Source: AC-32 sp963754265
Lineage (GTDB): Bacteria; Actinomycetota; Thermoleophilia; Gaiellales; Gaiellaceae
Length of the DNA: 64,000 nt
Reading direction: 5' to 3'
NCBI GenBank assembly: GCA_963754265.1
Contig: CAVWFB010000016.1
Location: 124,001 to 188,000, forward strand
Of this stretch, positions 18,354 to 27,981 are shown piece by piece (positions within the stretch are counted from its first letter, which is position 1; every line of letters begins with the position of its first letter). The translations under genes and the position numbers were made by a program. A model generated the notes under the pieces. The model saw nothing but the letters and a program-made list of their open reading frames with translations. It was not told the origin of the DNA and searched no databases.

Positions 18354-18357
<4 letters not shown>
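17794..18357 (+). CDS. thpR: RNA 2',3'-cyclic phosphodiesterase (2H family)
   Basis: A 187-residue 2H phosphoesterase, formerly called 2'-5' RNA ligase LigT. Both catalytic motifs are present: HVTLAF in the first half and HVTVLRF in the second. The opening RLRLFCALRLPDETTGRL is typical. It opens 2',3'-cyclic phosphate ends of RNA to 2'-phosphates. The GTG start overlaps the cinA stop and its own stop overlaps the recA start (ATGA), so the three genes are translationally coupled. The last codons carry the recA Shine-Dalgarno. Confidence 0.92.
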
Positions 18358-19475
<1,118 letters not shown>

Positions 19476-19895
19476 ATGGCGGCCGAGCCGGCGCGAGCGC
19501 TCGAGGTTGCCACGCGGGCACTGGCCAAGCGTGACTTCTCGGAGCGCGGTCTGCGCGAGCGACTGAGACGCACCGGTATCTCCCAGGCGGCCGAGGACGA
19601 GACGCTCCGGGCCTTGCTGCGCGCCGGCCTCGTCGACGACTCGCGGTTCGCACAGTCTCGCGCCCAGGCGCTTGCCGAGCGCGGCAAGGGCGACGCAGCG
19701 ATTCGATTCGATCTCCGTCGTCAGGGGGTCGCGGAGGACGAGATCGACACCGCGGTTGCCTCGCTCGAGCCGGAGCGCGACCGCGCCGAACGGGTGATCG
19801 GTCGGCACGGCGCCGGTGTCGCGACGGCCCGCTTGCTTGCTCGGCGTGGCTTCGACGAGGACGTTGTCGAGGTAGCCGTTGCGCGAGACGTCTGA
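19476..19895 (+). CDS. recX: Regulatory protein RecX
   Basis: A 139-residue RecX family protein, a modulator that binds RecA filaments and limits their extension. The ATG follows the recA stop codon with no gap. The alpha-helical repeats (ALAKRDFSERGLRERL; GLVDDSRFAQSRAQALAERGKG; LLARRGFDEDVVEVAV) are characteristic. Length is typical of short RecX. It is transcribed with recA, as in many bacteria. Confidence 0.93.
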   Translation: MAAEPARALEVATRALAKRDFSERGLRERLRRTGISQAAEDETLRALLRAGLVDDSRFAQSRAQALAERGKGDAAIRFDLRRQGVAEDEIDTAVASLEPERDRAERVIGRHGAGVATARLLARRGFDEDVVEVAVARDV

Positions 19896-20168
19896 GCGGC
19901 GTTAGGATAGGAAAGCTTCATTCGACATTTTGCCTGCATCTAACGTGTTTCCGAATCGGATCTAGACCTTGATACCAACCATGACCAGCGCGAGGGAGGG
20001 GAACAAGCAGCGGCGGTGAGGTGATCCGCCACGGCAAGGCACGCGCGCCCTGCCGACCCCCCGATTCGAGCATGTCCCGGTGCGAGCGGTGCTGGATGAG
20101 CACCGCGTTCCGGCGCGGACAACCAGTTCTCGGCCGGCATCGAGCTCGGCCAGAAGTAGGGAGCGCGC

Positions 20169-21701
20169 ATGGCCGTCATCATCGGGATAGCGATAGGTCT
20201 GGCAGCTGGAGCAGGCCTTGCGTTCCTGTCGCTCTACGCGTTCGCGGGATCTCGACTCGCGGCCGCGCGCCGCACCCGCCAGCTGCTCGTCGCGGAGGCG
20301 AAGCGCGAGGGCGAAGCGCTCCGGCGCGAGGCCCAGATCGAGGCGCGTGAGGAGTCGATCCGGCTCCGAGCGGAGATCGAGCAAGAGGTGGCCGACCGGC
20401 GTACCGAGATCCTGAAGCTCGAGGAGCGCGTCGTCGCCAAGGAGGAAGACATCGACGGCAAGCTCACCGAGCTGACGCGCCGCGAGCAAGGCGTCTCGGA
20501 CCGAGAGGTGCACACGAAGCAGCTCCAGGAGGAGTTGAAGGAGGCGCGCGACGGGGAGCTCGTGGAGCTCCAGCGGATCTCGGGCATGACCGTCAATGAG
20601 GCGAAGACGCACCTGCTCGAGCGCTCAGAGGAGCTGATCCGCCACGAGCTCGCGCGACGGGTGCGCCAGGCCGAGGAGGAGGCACGGGTCGAGGCGAAGC
20701 GCCGTGCCCGGAACCTGGTCGCAGACGCCCTCCAGCGGGTGGCTGCGAACCATGCGTCGGAGACGACGGTCTCGCTGATCGAGCTTCCCTCGGACGACAT
20801 GAAGGGACGCATCATCGGCCGCGAGGGCCGGAACATTCGAGCGCTGGAGCACCTGACCGGAGTGGACGTGATCATCGACGACACCCCGCAGGCGGTCGTG
20901 CTCTCCTCCTTCGACGGGATCCGGCGCGAGGTGGCGAAGCTGACGCTGACGAAGCTGATCGAGGACGGGCGCATCCATCCCGCCCGGATCGAGGAGATGT
21001 ACTACCAGTCGAAGGCGGAGATCGAGGAGCACGTGCGCCAGGCCGGGGAGCAGGCGGTGTTCGAGGCGAACTGCGGCGACTTCCACGAGGAGCTGGTGAA
21101 GATCCTGGGCCGCCTGCGCTTCCGGACGAGCTACGGGCAGAACGTGCTCAAGCACACGCTCGAGGTCGTGCACCTCGCGGGGATCATGGCCGCGGAGCTC
21201 GAGGCGAGCGTGAAGACCGCGCGGCGCGCTGCTCTGCTGCACGACCTCGGCAAGGCGCTCACCCACGAGGTCGAGGGCACACACGCGATCCTCTCCGCCC
21301 AATACGCTCGCCGCTACGGGGAGTCGGCCGCGGTCGTGCACGCGATCGAGGCGCATCACTACGAAGTCGAGCCGCAGACGGTCGAGGCCGTGCTCGTGAT
21401 CGCCGCCGATGCGATCTCGGCCTCCCGGCCCGGTGCTCGAGGGGAGAGCCTCGAGCACTACATCAAGCGGCTCGAAGCCCTGGAGGAGGTCGCCGCGCGA
21501 CACAACGGCGTCGAGAAGGTCTACGCGCTCCAGGCCGGCCGCGAGATCCGCGTCATCGTCAGGCCGAAGGATGTCGACGACGACGCCGCGGTGCTCCTCT
21601 CGCACGAGATCGCGCGCGAGATCGAGGACCAGCTCGAGTACCCGGGTCAGATCAAGGTGACCGTGATCCGGGAGTCTCGAGCGATCGAGTTCGCGAAGTA
21701 G
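20169..21701 (+). CDS. rny: Ribonuclease Y
   Basis: A 510-residue membrane-anchored endoribonuclease of RNA turnover. Order of parts: N-terminal membrane helix (residues 3-25), a long charged coiled coil (about 35-200), a KH RNA-binding domain with GRIIGREGRNI (about 218-228) and an HD domain with the catalytic HDLGKA (about 357). The length is normal. The ATG has GGGAG 7 nt upstream. RNase Y and RNase J are functional partners in several Gram-positives, and both genes are in this window. The 273-nt region upstream (19896-20168) is locally AT-richer and probably holds its promoter. Confidence 0.97.
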   Translation: MAVIIGIAIGLAAGAGLAFLSLYAFAGSRLAAARRTRQLLVAEAKREGEALRREAQIEAREESIRLRAEIEQEVADRRTEILKLEERVVAKEEDIDGKLTELTRREQGVSDREVHTKQLQEELKEARDGELVELQRISGMTVNEAKTHLLERSEELIRHELARRVRQAEEEARVEAKRRARNLVADALQRVAANHASETTVSLIELPSDDMKGRIIGREGRNIRALEHLTGVDVIIDDTPQAVVLSSFDGIRREVAKLTLTKLIEDGRIHPARIEEMYYQSKAEIEEHVRQAGEQAVFEANCGDFHEELVKILGRLRFRTSYGQNVLKHTLEVVHLAGIMAAELEASVKTARRAALLHDLGKALTHEVEGTHAILSAQYARRYGESAAVVHAIEAHHYEVEPQTVEAVLVIAADAISASRPGARGESLEHYIKRLEALEEVAARHNGVEKVYALQAGREIRVIVRPKDVDDDAAVLLSHEIAREIEDQLEYPGQIKVTVIRESRAIEFAK

Positions 21702-22065
21702 CTAGAGCCTGGTCGAGAGCTGCTTCAGCAGCGCTCCCTGTGCTGCGGTGGAACTCCTCGACTCGACCGGTGGCGAGCGTGTTCGAGCTCGTCTGGTTGG
21801 CGATCACGTTGACGGGAGTCCCCGAGCCGTCGGCGGTGATCGTCTGGGGATCCGCGCCGGTGACGGTCGTCAGGTCGTCGCCGCGGTAGCCGATGACTCC
21901 GGACACGCCGGACCAGGTCGTCGGGCTGATCAGCCCGGTGTCCGTCCAGTCCTGGCCGAACGGCAGCGTTTGGGGGCTCAGATCAGCTCAGGCGGGCACT
22001 CCGCCCACGAGCAGGACGACGGCGGCGATTGCAGCCAAAGGCAGGCGTTTCGTCAACAGATGCAC
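21702..22065 (-). pseudogene. Remnant of a secreted protein gene (signal peptide plus one domain)
   Basis: On the minus strand, GTG at 22065-22063 follows GAGGGGAG and opens a clear signal peptide (LLTKRLPLAAIAAVVLLVGGVPA). An in-frame TGA follows directly, and the same frame then reads on through a well-formed segment with QDWTDTGLISPTTWSG, VIGYRGDDLTTVTGADP and a later NVIANQTSSNT. That segment resembles the N-terminal domain of large secreted endonuclease/lamin-tail proteins. Homology fades at EEFHRST, next to the rny 3' end, so the rest of the gene is missing. Both the nonsense codon and the truncation suggest a decayed gene. The family assignment is from memory of the motif and is tentative. 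Confidence 0.6.
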
Positions 22066-22080
22066 TACAGCTCCCCTCGC

Positions 22081-22086
22081 TAGAGT
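22081..22086 (+). promoter_or_regulatory. -10-like element TAGAGT before miaB
   Basis: TAGAGT lies 9 nt before the miaB ATG with no Shine-Dalgarno. It fits the leaderless pattern seen at many genes here. It also lies 15 nt upstream of the start of the minus-strand remnant. Confidence 0.4.
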
Positions 22087-22095
22087 TTCGAGCCG

Positions 22096-23412
22096 ATGAG
22101 GCGATACCACGTGACGACGTTCGGCTGCCAGATGAACGCCCACGACTCGGAGCGGATCAAGGGCATGCTCGAGGAGCTCGGCCTCGGCGAGGCACCGGAG
22201 CAGCAGGAGGCGGACGTGCTCGTCTTCAACACCTGCACGATCCGCGAGAAGCCGGACCAGCGCTTCGCGGCCCATCTCGCTCAGGCGCGCGCGCTCAAGG
22301 AGCGCGACCCGGGCAAGGTGATCGCCGTCGGCGGCTGCTACGCCGAGGCGCAGCGGGAGCGCCTCTTCACGCTCTACCCGTACGTCGACGTGGCGTTCGG
22401 GCCTGGCTCGATCCCGCACCTCGGCGAGTGGCTCGGTGCCGGCGGCGAGGGCGTGGAGCGCGGCGCGTTCGGCATCGCCGAGGAGCGGGCGTTCGCCGGA
22501 CGGCTGCCGCTGCACCGCGAGCGCCGCTTCCAGGCCTGGGTGCAGATCTCGATGGGCTGCAACTCGGTTTGCTCGTACTGCATCGTCCCGGCGGTGCGCG
22601 GCCGCGAGGTCTCTCGGCGTCCCGGCGAGATCCTCGCCGAGGTCGAAGGCCTGGCGCGCGAAGGGGTGCGCGAGCTGACGCTCCTCGGCCAGAACGTGAA
22701 CTCGTACGGACGCGACGTCGGCAGCGACTTCGCGGAGCTCCTGCGCGCGTGCGACGCCGTCGACGGAATCGAGCGCATCCGCTTCACGAGCCCGCATCCG
22801 AAGGACTTCCGCGCGCCCGTCATCGCGGCCATCGCCGAGTGCGCGTCGGTCTGCGAGCACGCCCACCTGCCGCTCCAGTCCGGCTCGACGCGCATTCTCA
22901 AGGCGATGCGGCGCACCTACTCGCGAGAGCGTTACCTTCGCCTCGCGGCCGAGCTTCGCGGCGCGATCCCGGACCTGGCTCTCACCACGGACCTCATCGT
23001 CGGCTTCCCCGGCGAGACGGAGAGCGAGTTCCTGGAGACCGTCTCGGCCGTCGAGGAGGTCGGCTACGACGGTGCTTTCACCTTCGTCTACTCGCCGCGA
23101 CAGGGGACGGAGGCCGCCACGATGCGGGATCAGGTGCCGGACGAGGTCAAGCGAGAGCGGATAGAGCGCCTGATCGACGTCGTCCAGGGCGTGGCAGCCG
23201 CGCGGAACCGGAACCGGGTCGGCGGCGTCGAGGAGGTCCTGGCGGAGGGGCCGAGCCGTACCGATGCCGCGATCCTCCGGGGCCGGACGCGCAGGAACAC
23301 CACGGTCAACTTCACCGGGAGTGCGAGCCCCGGCGAGCTGGTCGGCGTCCGCATCGAGAGCGCGAGCTCGACGACGCTGCGCGGCGCGCAGCTCGAGGCC
23401 GCTGCCGCCTGA
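22096..23412 (+). CDS. miaB: tRNA-2-methylthio-N6-dimethylallyladenosine synthase MiaB
   Basis: A 438-residue radical-SAM methylthiotransferase that adds the 2-methylthio group to i6A37 in tRNA. The N-terminal UPF0004 domain has the three cysteines of the auxiliary cluster (TFGCQMN, FNTCTIRE, GGCYAE). The radical-SAM core has the CxxxCxxC cluster (GCNSVCSYCIVP). It ends in a TRAM domain (about residues 370-430). The methylthiolation substrate is made by MiaA, encoded immediately downstream and overlapping by 11 nt. Confidence 0.97.
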   Translation: MRRYHVTTFGCQMNAHDSERIKGMLEELGLGEAPEQQEADVLVFNTCTIREKPDQRFAAHLAQARALKERDPGKVIAVGGCYAEAQRERLFTLYPYVDVAFGPGSIPHLGEWLGAGGEGVERGAFGIAEERAFAGRLPLHRERRFQAWVQISMGCNSVCSYCIVPAVRGREVSRRPGEILAEVEGLAREGVRELTLLGQNVNSYGRDVGSDFAELLRACDAVDGIERIRFTSPHPKDFRAPVIAAIAECASVCEHAHLPLQSGSTRILKAMRRTYSRERYLRLAAELRGAIPDLALTTDLIVGFPGETESEFLETVSAVEEVGYDGAFTFVYSPRQGTEAATMRDQVPDEVKRERIERLIDVVQGVAAARNRNRVGGVEEVLAEGPSRTDAAILRGRTRRNTTVNFTGSASPGELVGVRIESASSTTLRGAQLEAAAA

Positions 23413-24286
23413 CGTCCTCGCGATCTTCGGGCCCACCGCGTCCGGCAAGAGCGTCGTCGCGGAGGAGCTGGCCCGCAGGATCCCCGCCGAGCTGGTCTCC
23501 GCGGACGCCATGCAGCTCTATCGCGGGCTGCCGATCCTGACCAACCAGTCCGAGTTTCCCACGCGGCTGGTCGGGATCCTCGGGCTCGACGAGGACGGCT
23601 CGGTGGCCGTGTACCAGCGGCTCGCGCACGCCACGATCGACGAGATCCTCGCCGCGGAGTCGATGCCAATCGTCGTCGGCGGCACGGGCCTCTACCTGCG
23701 CGCCGCTCTGGCCGAGCTCGACCTCCCGCCGCCTCCGGCTCCCGGCGAGCGCGAGCGGGCGGAGCGGGTCTACGAGCGGCTCGGCGCCGAAGGCGCGCAC
23801 GCGCTCCTGGCCGAACGCGACCCGGAGGCGGCCGCCGTCGTCCATCCGAACGACCGGCGGCGCGTCGTCCGCGCGCTCGAACTCGCCGAGGCCGGCTCCA
23901 GCCTGCGTCCGGGTGAAGATCGTCTCTGGAGCGAGCACACGCGGCATCCGACGCTGATCGTCGGCCTCGAGTTGCCGCAGGAGGAGCTGCTGCGCCGCAT
24001 CGAGCAACGCACGCGGCGGATGTTCGAGCGTGGGGTGGAGGAGGAGGTTCGGCAGGCTCTCGCAGGGGCGGTCTCCGCCACTGCCCGCGAGGTGCACGGG
24101 CTGAGCGAGGTCGCGGAGCTGCCCTACGAGGAGGCGATCGAGGCGCTGATCGTGCTCACCCGCCGGTATGCGGCCTACCAGCGCAAGTGGATGCGCCGGA
24201 TTCCCGGGCTGGTGCCTGTAGCCGCCGACCGGCCCCCGGCGGAGGTCGCCGACGAGATCCTTGGTAGCCTCGCGCGCGCCGGATGA
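23402..24286 (+). CDS. miaA: tRNA dimethylallyltransferase MiaA
   Basis: A 294-residue P-loop prenyltransferase that attaches dimethylallyl to A37 of tRNAs reading UNN codons. It starts with the P-loop IFGPTASGKS, then SADAMQLYRGLPILTNQ and GGTGLYLRA. The frame is open upstream, but no ATG, GTG or TTG lies near the P-loop, so a CTG at 23402 (LPPDVLAIFGP) is the likely start. It lies inside the miaB 3' end and overlaps it by 11 nt. MiaA length is normal with this start. The stop overlaps the next ATG (ATGA). Confidence 0.94.
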   Translation: MPPDVLAIFGPTASGKSVVAEELARRIPAELVSADAMQLYRGLPILTNQSEFPTRLVGILGLDEDGSVAVYQRLAHATIDEILAAESMPIVVGGTGLYLRAALAELDLPPPPAPGERERAERVYERLGAEGAHALLAERDPEAAAVVHPNDRRRVVRALELAEAGSSLRPGEDRLWSEHTRHPTLIVGLELPQEELLRRIEQRTRRMFERGVEEEVRQALAGAVSATAREVHGLSEVAELPYEEAIEALIVLTRRYAAYQRKWMRRIPGLVPVAADRPPAEVADEILGSLARAG

Positions 24287-25062
24287 AGCTCTCCAAGTGG
24301 CACGGGCTCGGCAACGACTACCTGCTTGTCGAGCGGGACGAGCTCGCGGCCCCGCTCACGCCCGAGCAGGTCAGGCGGATCTGCGATTACCACTTCGGCG
24401 TCGGCTCGGACGGGATCCTCGAGATCGTCTCGGCCGACGGCGATCAGGCCGAGCTGGTGATCTGGAACCCGGACGGCTCGACCGCCGAGCTCTCCGGGAA
24501 CGGCACCCGCATTGCCGCTCGCTGGCTCGCCAGGCGGAGCGGCGCGGGTGAGGTGCGCATCGTGGTCGGGCCGCGCGAGGTGGTCGCGACGATGCGCGAC
24601 GGCGCCGAGGTCGAGATGGACATGGGCGCGGTCGAGGTGGGAGAGACCGAGACGATTCGCGTGAACGGAGAGGACGTGGAGCTGACGCCGGTCTCGGTCG
24701 GCAACCCGCATGCTGTCATTCGCCGCGACCCCGACCGGGCCGAGCTCCTGCGCCTCGGTCCGCTCGTCGAGGCGCACGAGCGCTTCCCGCAGCGCACCAA
24801 CGTCCAGCTCGTCCGCTCGGACGGGATGCACGATCTCGCCGTCGGCGTCTGGGAGCGCGGTGCGGGGGAGACGCTGTCCTCGGGCACGAGCGCCGTCGCG
24901 GCCAGCGCGGCCGCCGTTGCGAACGGCTGGTGCGAGAGCCCGGTAACGGTGCACCTCGCCGGCGGGAACCTCCGGGTCGAGCTCGCGGAAGGCCGCGCGC
25001 GCCTGACCGGGCCGGCCGAGGAGATCTGCCTCGTCGAGCTCTCGCAGGAGTTCGCGCCGTGA
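24283..25062 (+). CDS. dapF: Diaminopimelate epimerase homologue lacking both catalytic cysteines
   Basis: A 259-residue DapF-fold protein with two pseudo-symmetric lobes (KWHGLGNDYLLVE; VGNPHAVI; WERGAGETLSSGTSAVAAS). Canonical DapF racemises LL- to meso-diaminopimelate with two cysteines, in xCGNG and ACGTG. Here both are serine: Ser71 in LSGNGTR (codon TCC 24493-24495) and Ser200 in SSGTS (TCG 24880-24882). The rest of the substrate-binding framework is kept and the gene is not degraded. It overlaps miaA by ATGA and dapL by GTGA. Activity is therefore uncertain: a serine-based variant, a changed reaction, or a non-epimerising paralogue. Confidence 0.85.
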   Translation: MKLSKWHGLGNDYLLVERDELAAPLTPEQVRRICDYHFGVGSDGILEIVSADGDQAELVIWNPDGSTAELSGNGTRIAARWLARRSGAGEVRIVVGPREVVATMRDGAEVEMDMGAVEVGETETIRVNGEDVELTPVSVGNPHAVIRRDPDRAELLRLGPLVEAHERFPQRTNVQLVRSDGMHDLAVGVWERGAGETLSSGTSAVAASAAAVANGWCESPVTVHLAGGNLRVELAEGRARLTGPAEEICLVELSQEFAP

Positions 25063-26237
25063 GGTTCGCGCGGCGCCTGGACGCGGTGCCTCCGTACCTG
25101 TTCGCAGAGCTCGAGCGCAAGCTCACGGAGAAGCAGCGGGAAGGGGTGGACGTGATCAGCCTCGGGATCGGCGATCCCGACCTGCCGACGCCGGAGCCGG
25201 TGGTAGAGGCGCTGATCACCGCAGCGCGGGACGCCGCCACTCACCAGTATCCGACGAACCACGGCTCGCAGGAGCTGCGGGAGGCCGCAGCCGGGTTCTA
25301 CCGCGACCGCTTCGGCGTCGAGCTCGACCCGGTCGCGGAGGTCGTGCCCGCCCTGGGTGGCAAGGAAGCGGTCGGGCATGTGGCGCTGGCCCTGCTCGAC
25401 CCGGGCGATGTCGCGCTCGCACCGGACCCCGGATATCCGCCGTACACCTCGGGGCCCCTCTTCGCCGGCGCGGAGCTCCATTACCTGCCGCTCACCGAGG
25501 AGAACGCCTTCCTGCCCGACCTGGACGCGATTCCGGCGGCCCTCGTCGAGCGCGCGAACGTCCTCTATCTCAATTACCCCAACAACCCGACCGGGGCCGT
25601 GACGCAACCCGGCTACTTCGAGCGGGCGGTCGACTTCGCCCGCGCCAATGACGTCGTCGTGGTGCACGACAACGCCTACTCGGAGATCTGCTTCGACGGC
25701 TACCGCGCTCCGAGCTTTCTCGAGACCCCGGGAGCGAAGGACGTCGGCGTCGAGATCTTCTCGCCCTCCAAGGGCTGGAACATGACCGGTTGGCGGTCGG
25801 GGCTCGTCGCCGGCAACGCCGAGGTCGTCGAGCGCTACCGGCAGCTGAAGACGAATCTCGACTCGGGCATGTTCGAGGCGGTTCAGCGTGCGACGGTGGC
25901 GGCACTCACCGAGGCCCGTGACTTTCCGCGCGAGATGTCGGAGATCTACCGGCGCCGCCGAGACCTCGTCGCGGAGGGGCTCGCGGCGATCGGGCTCGAG
26001 GTGCCGACGCCGAAGGCGACTCCGTACTTCTGGGTGCGCGTGCCCGACGGCCACACCTCGGAATCGTTCACCGAGCTCGTGCTCGAGGAGGCGGGCGTCC
26101 TCGTCTCGCCGGGGCCTGCCTACGGCCCCAGCGGCGAAGGATTCTTCCGGATCTCGCTCACCGTGCCCGACGAGCGGCTCGAGGAGGCGGTGCGCCGGAT
26201 CGAGAGCTCGCTGCGGAGCGGCATAATCACAGCGTGA
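25059..26237 (+). CDS. dapL: LL-diaminopimelate aminotransferase-like enzyme
   Basis: A 392-residue PLP-dependent class I/II aminotransferase. Features are SLGIGDPDLPTP at the N-terminus, YLNYPNNPTGA, HDNAYSEICFDGY and the PLP lysine in SPSKGWNMTGWRSG. The overall pattern is that of DapL, which makes LL-diaminopimelate directly from tetrahydrodipicolinate. The GTG start at 25059 overlaps the dapF-like stop (GTGA); a longer open frame upstream is not supported. The pairing with a DapF homologue supports a role in DAP/lysine synthesis, but related aminotransferases of other specificity look similar. Confidence 0.85.
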   Translation: MRFARRLDAVPPYLFAELERKLTEKQREGVDVISLGIGDPDLPTPEPVVEALITAARDAATHQYPTNHGSQELREAAAGFYRDRFGVELDPVAEVVPALGGKEAVGHVALALLDPGDVALAPDPGYPPYTSGPLFAGAELHYLPLTEENAFLPDLDAIPAALVERANVLYLNYPNNPTGAVTQPGYFERAVDFARANDVVVVHDNAYSEICFDGYRAPSFLETPGAKDVGVEIFSPSKGWNMTGWRSGLVAGNAEVVERYRQLKTNLDSGMFEAVQRATVAALTEARDFPREMSEIYRRRRDLVAEGLAAIGLEVPTPKATPYFWVRVPDGHTSESFTELVLEEAGVLVSPGPAYGPSGEGFFRISLTVPDERLEEAVRRIESSLRSGIITA

Positions 26238-27550
26238 CGACCCGCCAGCCCGATCCGGCGCCGGGCGCTGACCCCGAGCGCGGGTTCGTCCTCGCCGCGC
26301 CCTCGAAGGGCGCGGACTTCACGGCCGAGCTCGCCGAGCTGCGGGAGCTTGCGCGCACGGCTGGTGTCGAGCCCGTGGCCGAGCTCGTGCAGCCGCGCTC
26401 GCGCCCCGACCCGAGGACCTACGTCGGCAAGGGGAAGCTCGCCGAGCTGAAGGAGACATTCCCGCAGTCGGGAGCAGAGTCGCTGATCGTGGACGACGAG
26501 CTCTCGCCCGTCCAGCAGCGTCAGCTCGAGGACGCGCTGCAGGCGCGCGTGGTCGACCGCACCCAGCTGATCCTCGACATCTTCGCCCAGCACGCCGTCA
26601 GCGCCGAGGGGAAGCTCCAGGTCGAGCTGGCGCAGCTGGAGTACAACCTCCCGCGGATGCGCGGCCTCTGGCAACACCTCGAGCGCCTCGGTGGCGGCGT
26701 CGGCACCAGGGGCCCCGGCGAGAGCCAGCTCGAGACGGATCGCCGGCTCGCGCGGCGCAGGGTCACTCTTCTGCGCCAGCGCCTCAAGGCACTCGCGAAG
26801 CAGCGGGCGACGCGGCGGAAGTCGCGGCGACGCTCCGAGACGCCGACGATCGCCCTGGCCGGGTACACGAACGTCGGCAAGTCCACTCTCCTGAACGCGC
26901 TCACCGACGCAGGCGTGTCGGTCAACGACCGGCTCTTCGAAACCCTCGACCCGACCACGCGCTCCTTCGAGGTGGAGGGACGCCGCTACCTCGTGACCGA
27001 CACCGTGGGTTTCATCCGCCGCCTCCCACACCAGCTGGTCGAGGGGTTCGCGGCGACGCTCGAGGAGACGCTCGTCGCCGACCTCGTGCTGCACGTGGCC
27101 GATGCCTCGGCCTCCGACGCCGAGCTCGACGAGATGCTCGCGGCCGTGGACGCGGTTCTCGGCGAGATCGGCGCCCGCGAGCTCCCGGTCGAGCTCGTGT
27201 TGAACAAGATCGACGGCGCCGATGCGCTTCGCCGCAGGCGTCTGGGCAACCGCTTCCCGGACGCGCTCCAGGTCTCCGCCCGGACCGGGGAGGGCCTGGA
27301 CGAGCTGCGCCACCGGATCGCCGAGCGCTTCGGAGAGCGCTTCGAGCCCGTCCGCCTGCTGATTCCGTACGACGAGGGTGCGCGCCTCGCCGAGCTGTAC
27401 GCGCTGGGCGCCCCGGTGGACGAGCGGGCCGACCGGCCGGATGGGGTCTTCGTGCGCGCGCGCCTGCCGCGCAGGGAGGTGCGACGCTTCGCGCCGTACC
27501 TGATCGTCGAACCGCGCGAGTCCGATGCCCCCGCGCAGTCGAGCGCGTGA
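26234..27550 (+). CDS. hflX: GTPase HflX
   Basis: A 438-residue ribosome-associated GTPase that splits stalled 70S ribosomes. The N-terminal HflX domain contains SRPDPRTYVGKGK and the glycine-rich GGGVGTRGPGESQLE. The G domain has G1 GYTNVGKST, G3 DTVGF and G4 NKID. The GTG start overlaps the previous stop (GTGA), and a CATAAT hexamer ends 6 nt before it, so an internal leaderless promoter is possible. It is followed by dut with another 4-nt overlap. Confidence 0.96.
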   Translation: MTTRQPDPAPGADPERGFVLAAPSKGADFTAELAELRELARTAGVEPVAELVQPRSRPDPRTYVGKGKLAELKETFPQSGAESLIVDDELSPVQQRQLEDALQARVVDRTQLILDIFAQHAVSAEGKLQVELAQLEYNLPRMRGLWQHLERLGGGVGTRGPGESQLETDRRLARRRVTLLRQRLKALAKQRATRRKSRRRSETPTIALAGYTNVGKSTLLNALTDAGVSVNDRLFETLDPTTRSFEVEGRRYLVTDTVGFIRRLPHQLVEGFAATLEETLVADLVLHVADASASDAELDEMLAAVDAVLGEIGARELPVELVLNKIDGADALRRRRLGNRFPDALQVSARTGEGLDELRHRIAERFGERFEPVRLLIPYDEGARLAELYALGAPVDERADRPDGVFVRARLPRREVRRFAPYLIVEPRESDAPAQSSA

Positions 27551-27981
27551 TCGAGCTCCCGATCCGCCGCCTACGCGCCGAGGCGATCCTGCCCGAGCGC
27601 GCGTACACCGGTGACGCGGGCCTCGATCTCGCCGCGTGCGACCGGCACGAGCTCGAACCGGGGGAGAGGGCCGTGGTCGGAACCGGGCTCGCCGTCGCGA
27701 TCCCCGACGGCTTCGCCGGGTTCGTCCAGCCCCGCTCGGGGCTCGCCGCGCGGCACGGCATCACCGTCGTCAACGCCCCGGGCCTGGTCGACTCCGGTTA
27801 TCGCGGCGAGATTCGAGTCGTCCTTCTCAACACCGATGCGCGCGAGCCCTTCGTCGTCGAGCCCGGGACGCGGATCGCCCAGCTCGTCGTCCTTCCGGTG
27901 CCCGAGCTCGAGCTCGCCGAGGTGGAGGAGCTGCCGGAGAGCGAGCGCGGGGTTCGCGGCTTCGGCTCGTCGAGATCATGA
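27547..27981 (+). CDS. dut: dUTP diphosphatase
   Basis: A 144-residue trimeric dUTPase that hydrolyses dUTP to dUMP. The five motifs are in order: GDAGLDL, PRSGLA, NAPGLVDSGYRGEI, RIAQLVV and a C-terminal RGVRGFGSS that closes over the active site. The GTG start overlaps the hflX stop, and its own stop overlaps the next ATG (ATGA). Confidence 0.96.
   Translation: MIELPIRRLRAEAILPERAYTGDAGLDLAACDRHELEPGERAVVGTGLAVAIPDGFAGFVQPRSGLAARHGITVVNAPGLVDSGYRGEIRVVLLNTDAREPFVVEPGTRIAQLVVLPVPELELAEVEELPESERGVRGFGSSRS

Noticed and set aside
21702..22065. Selenocysteine at the in-frame TGA after the signal peptide
   Set aside because: The position right after a cleavage site, no visible selenocysteine element, and the truncated 3' end all favour a pseudogene.
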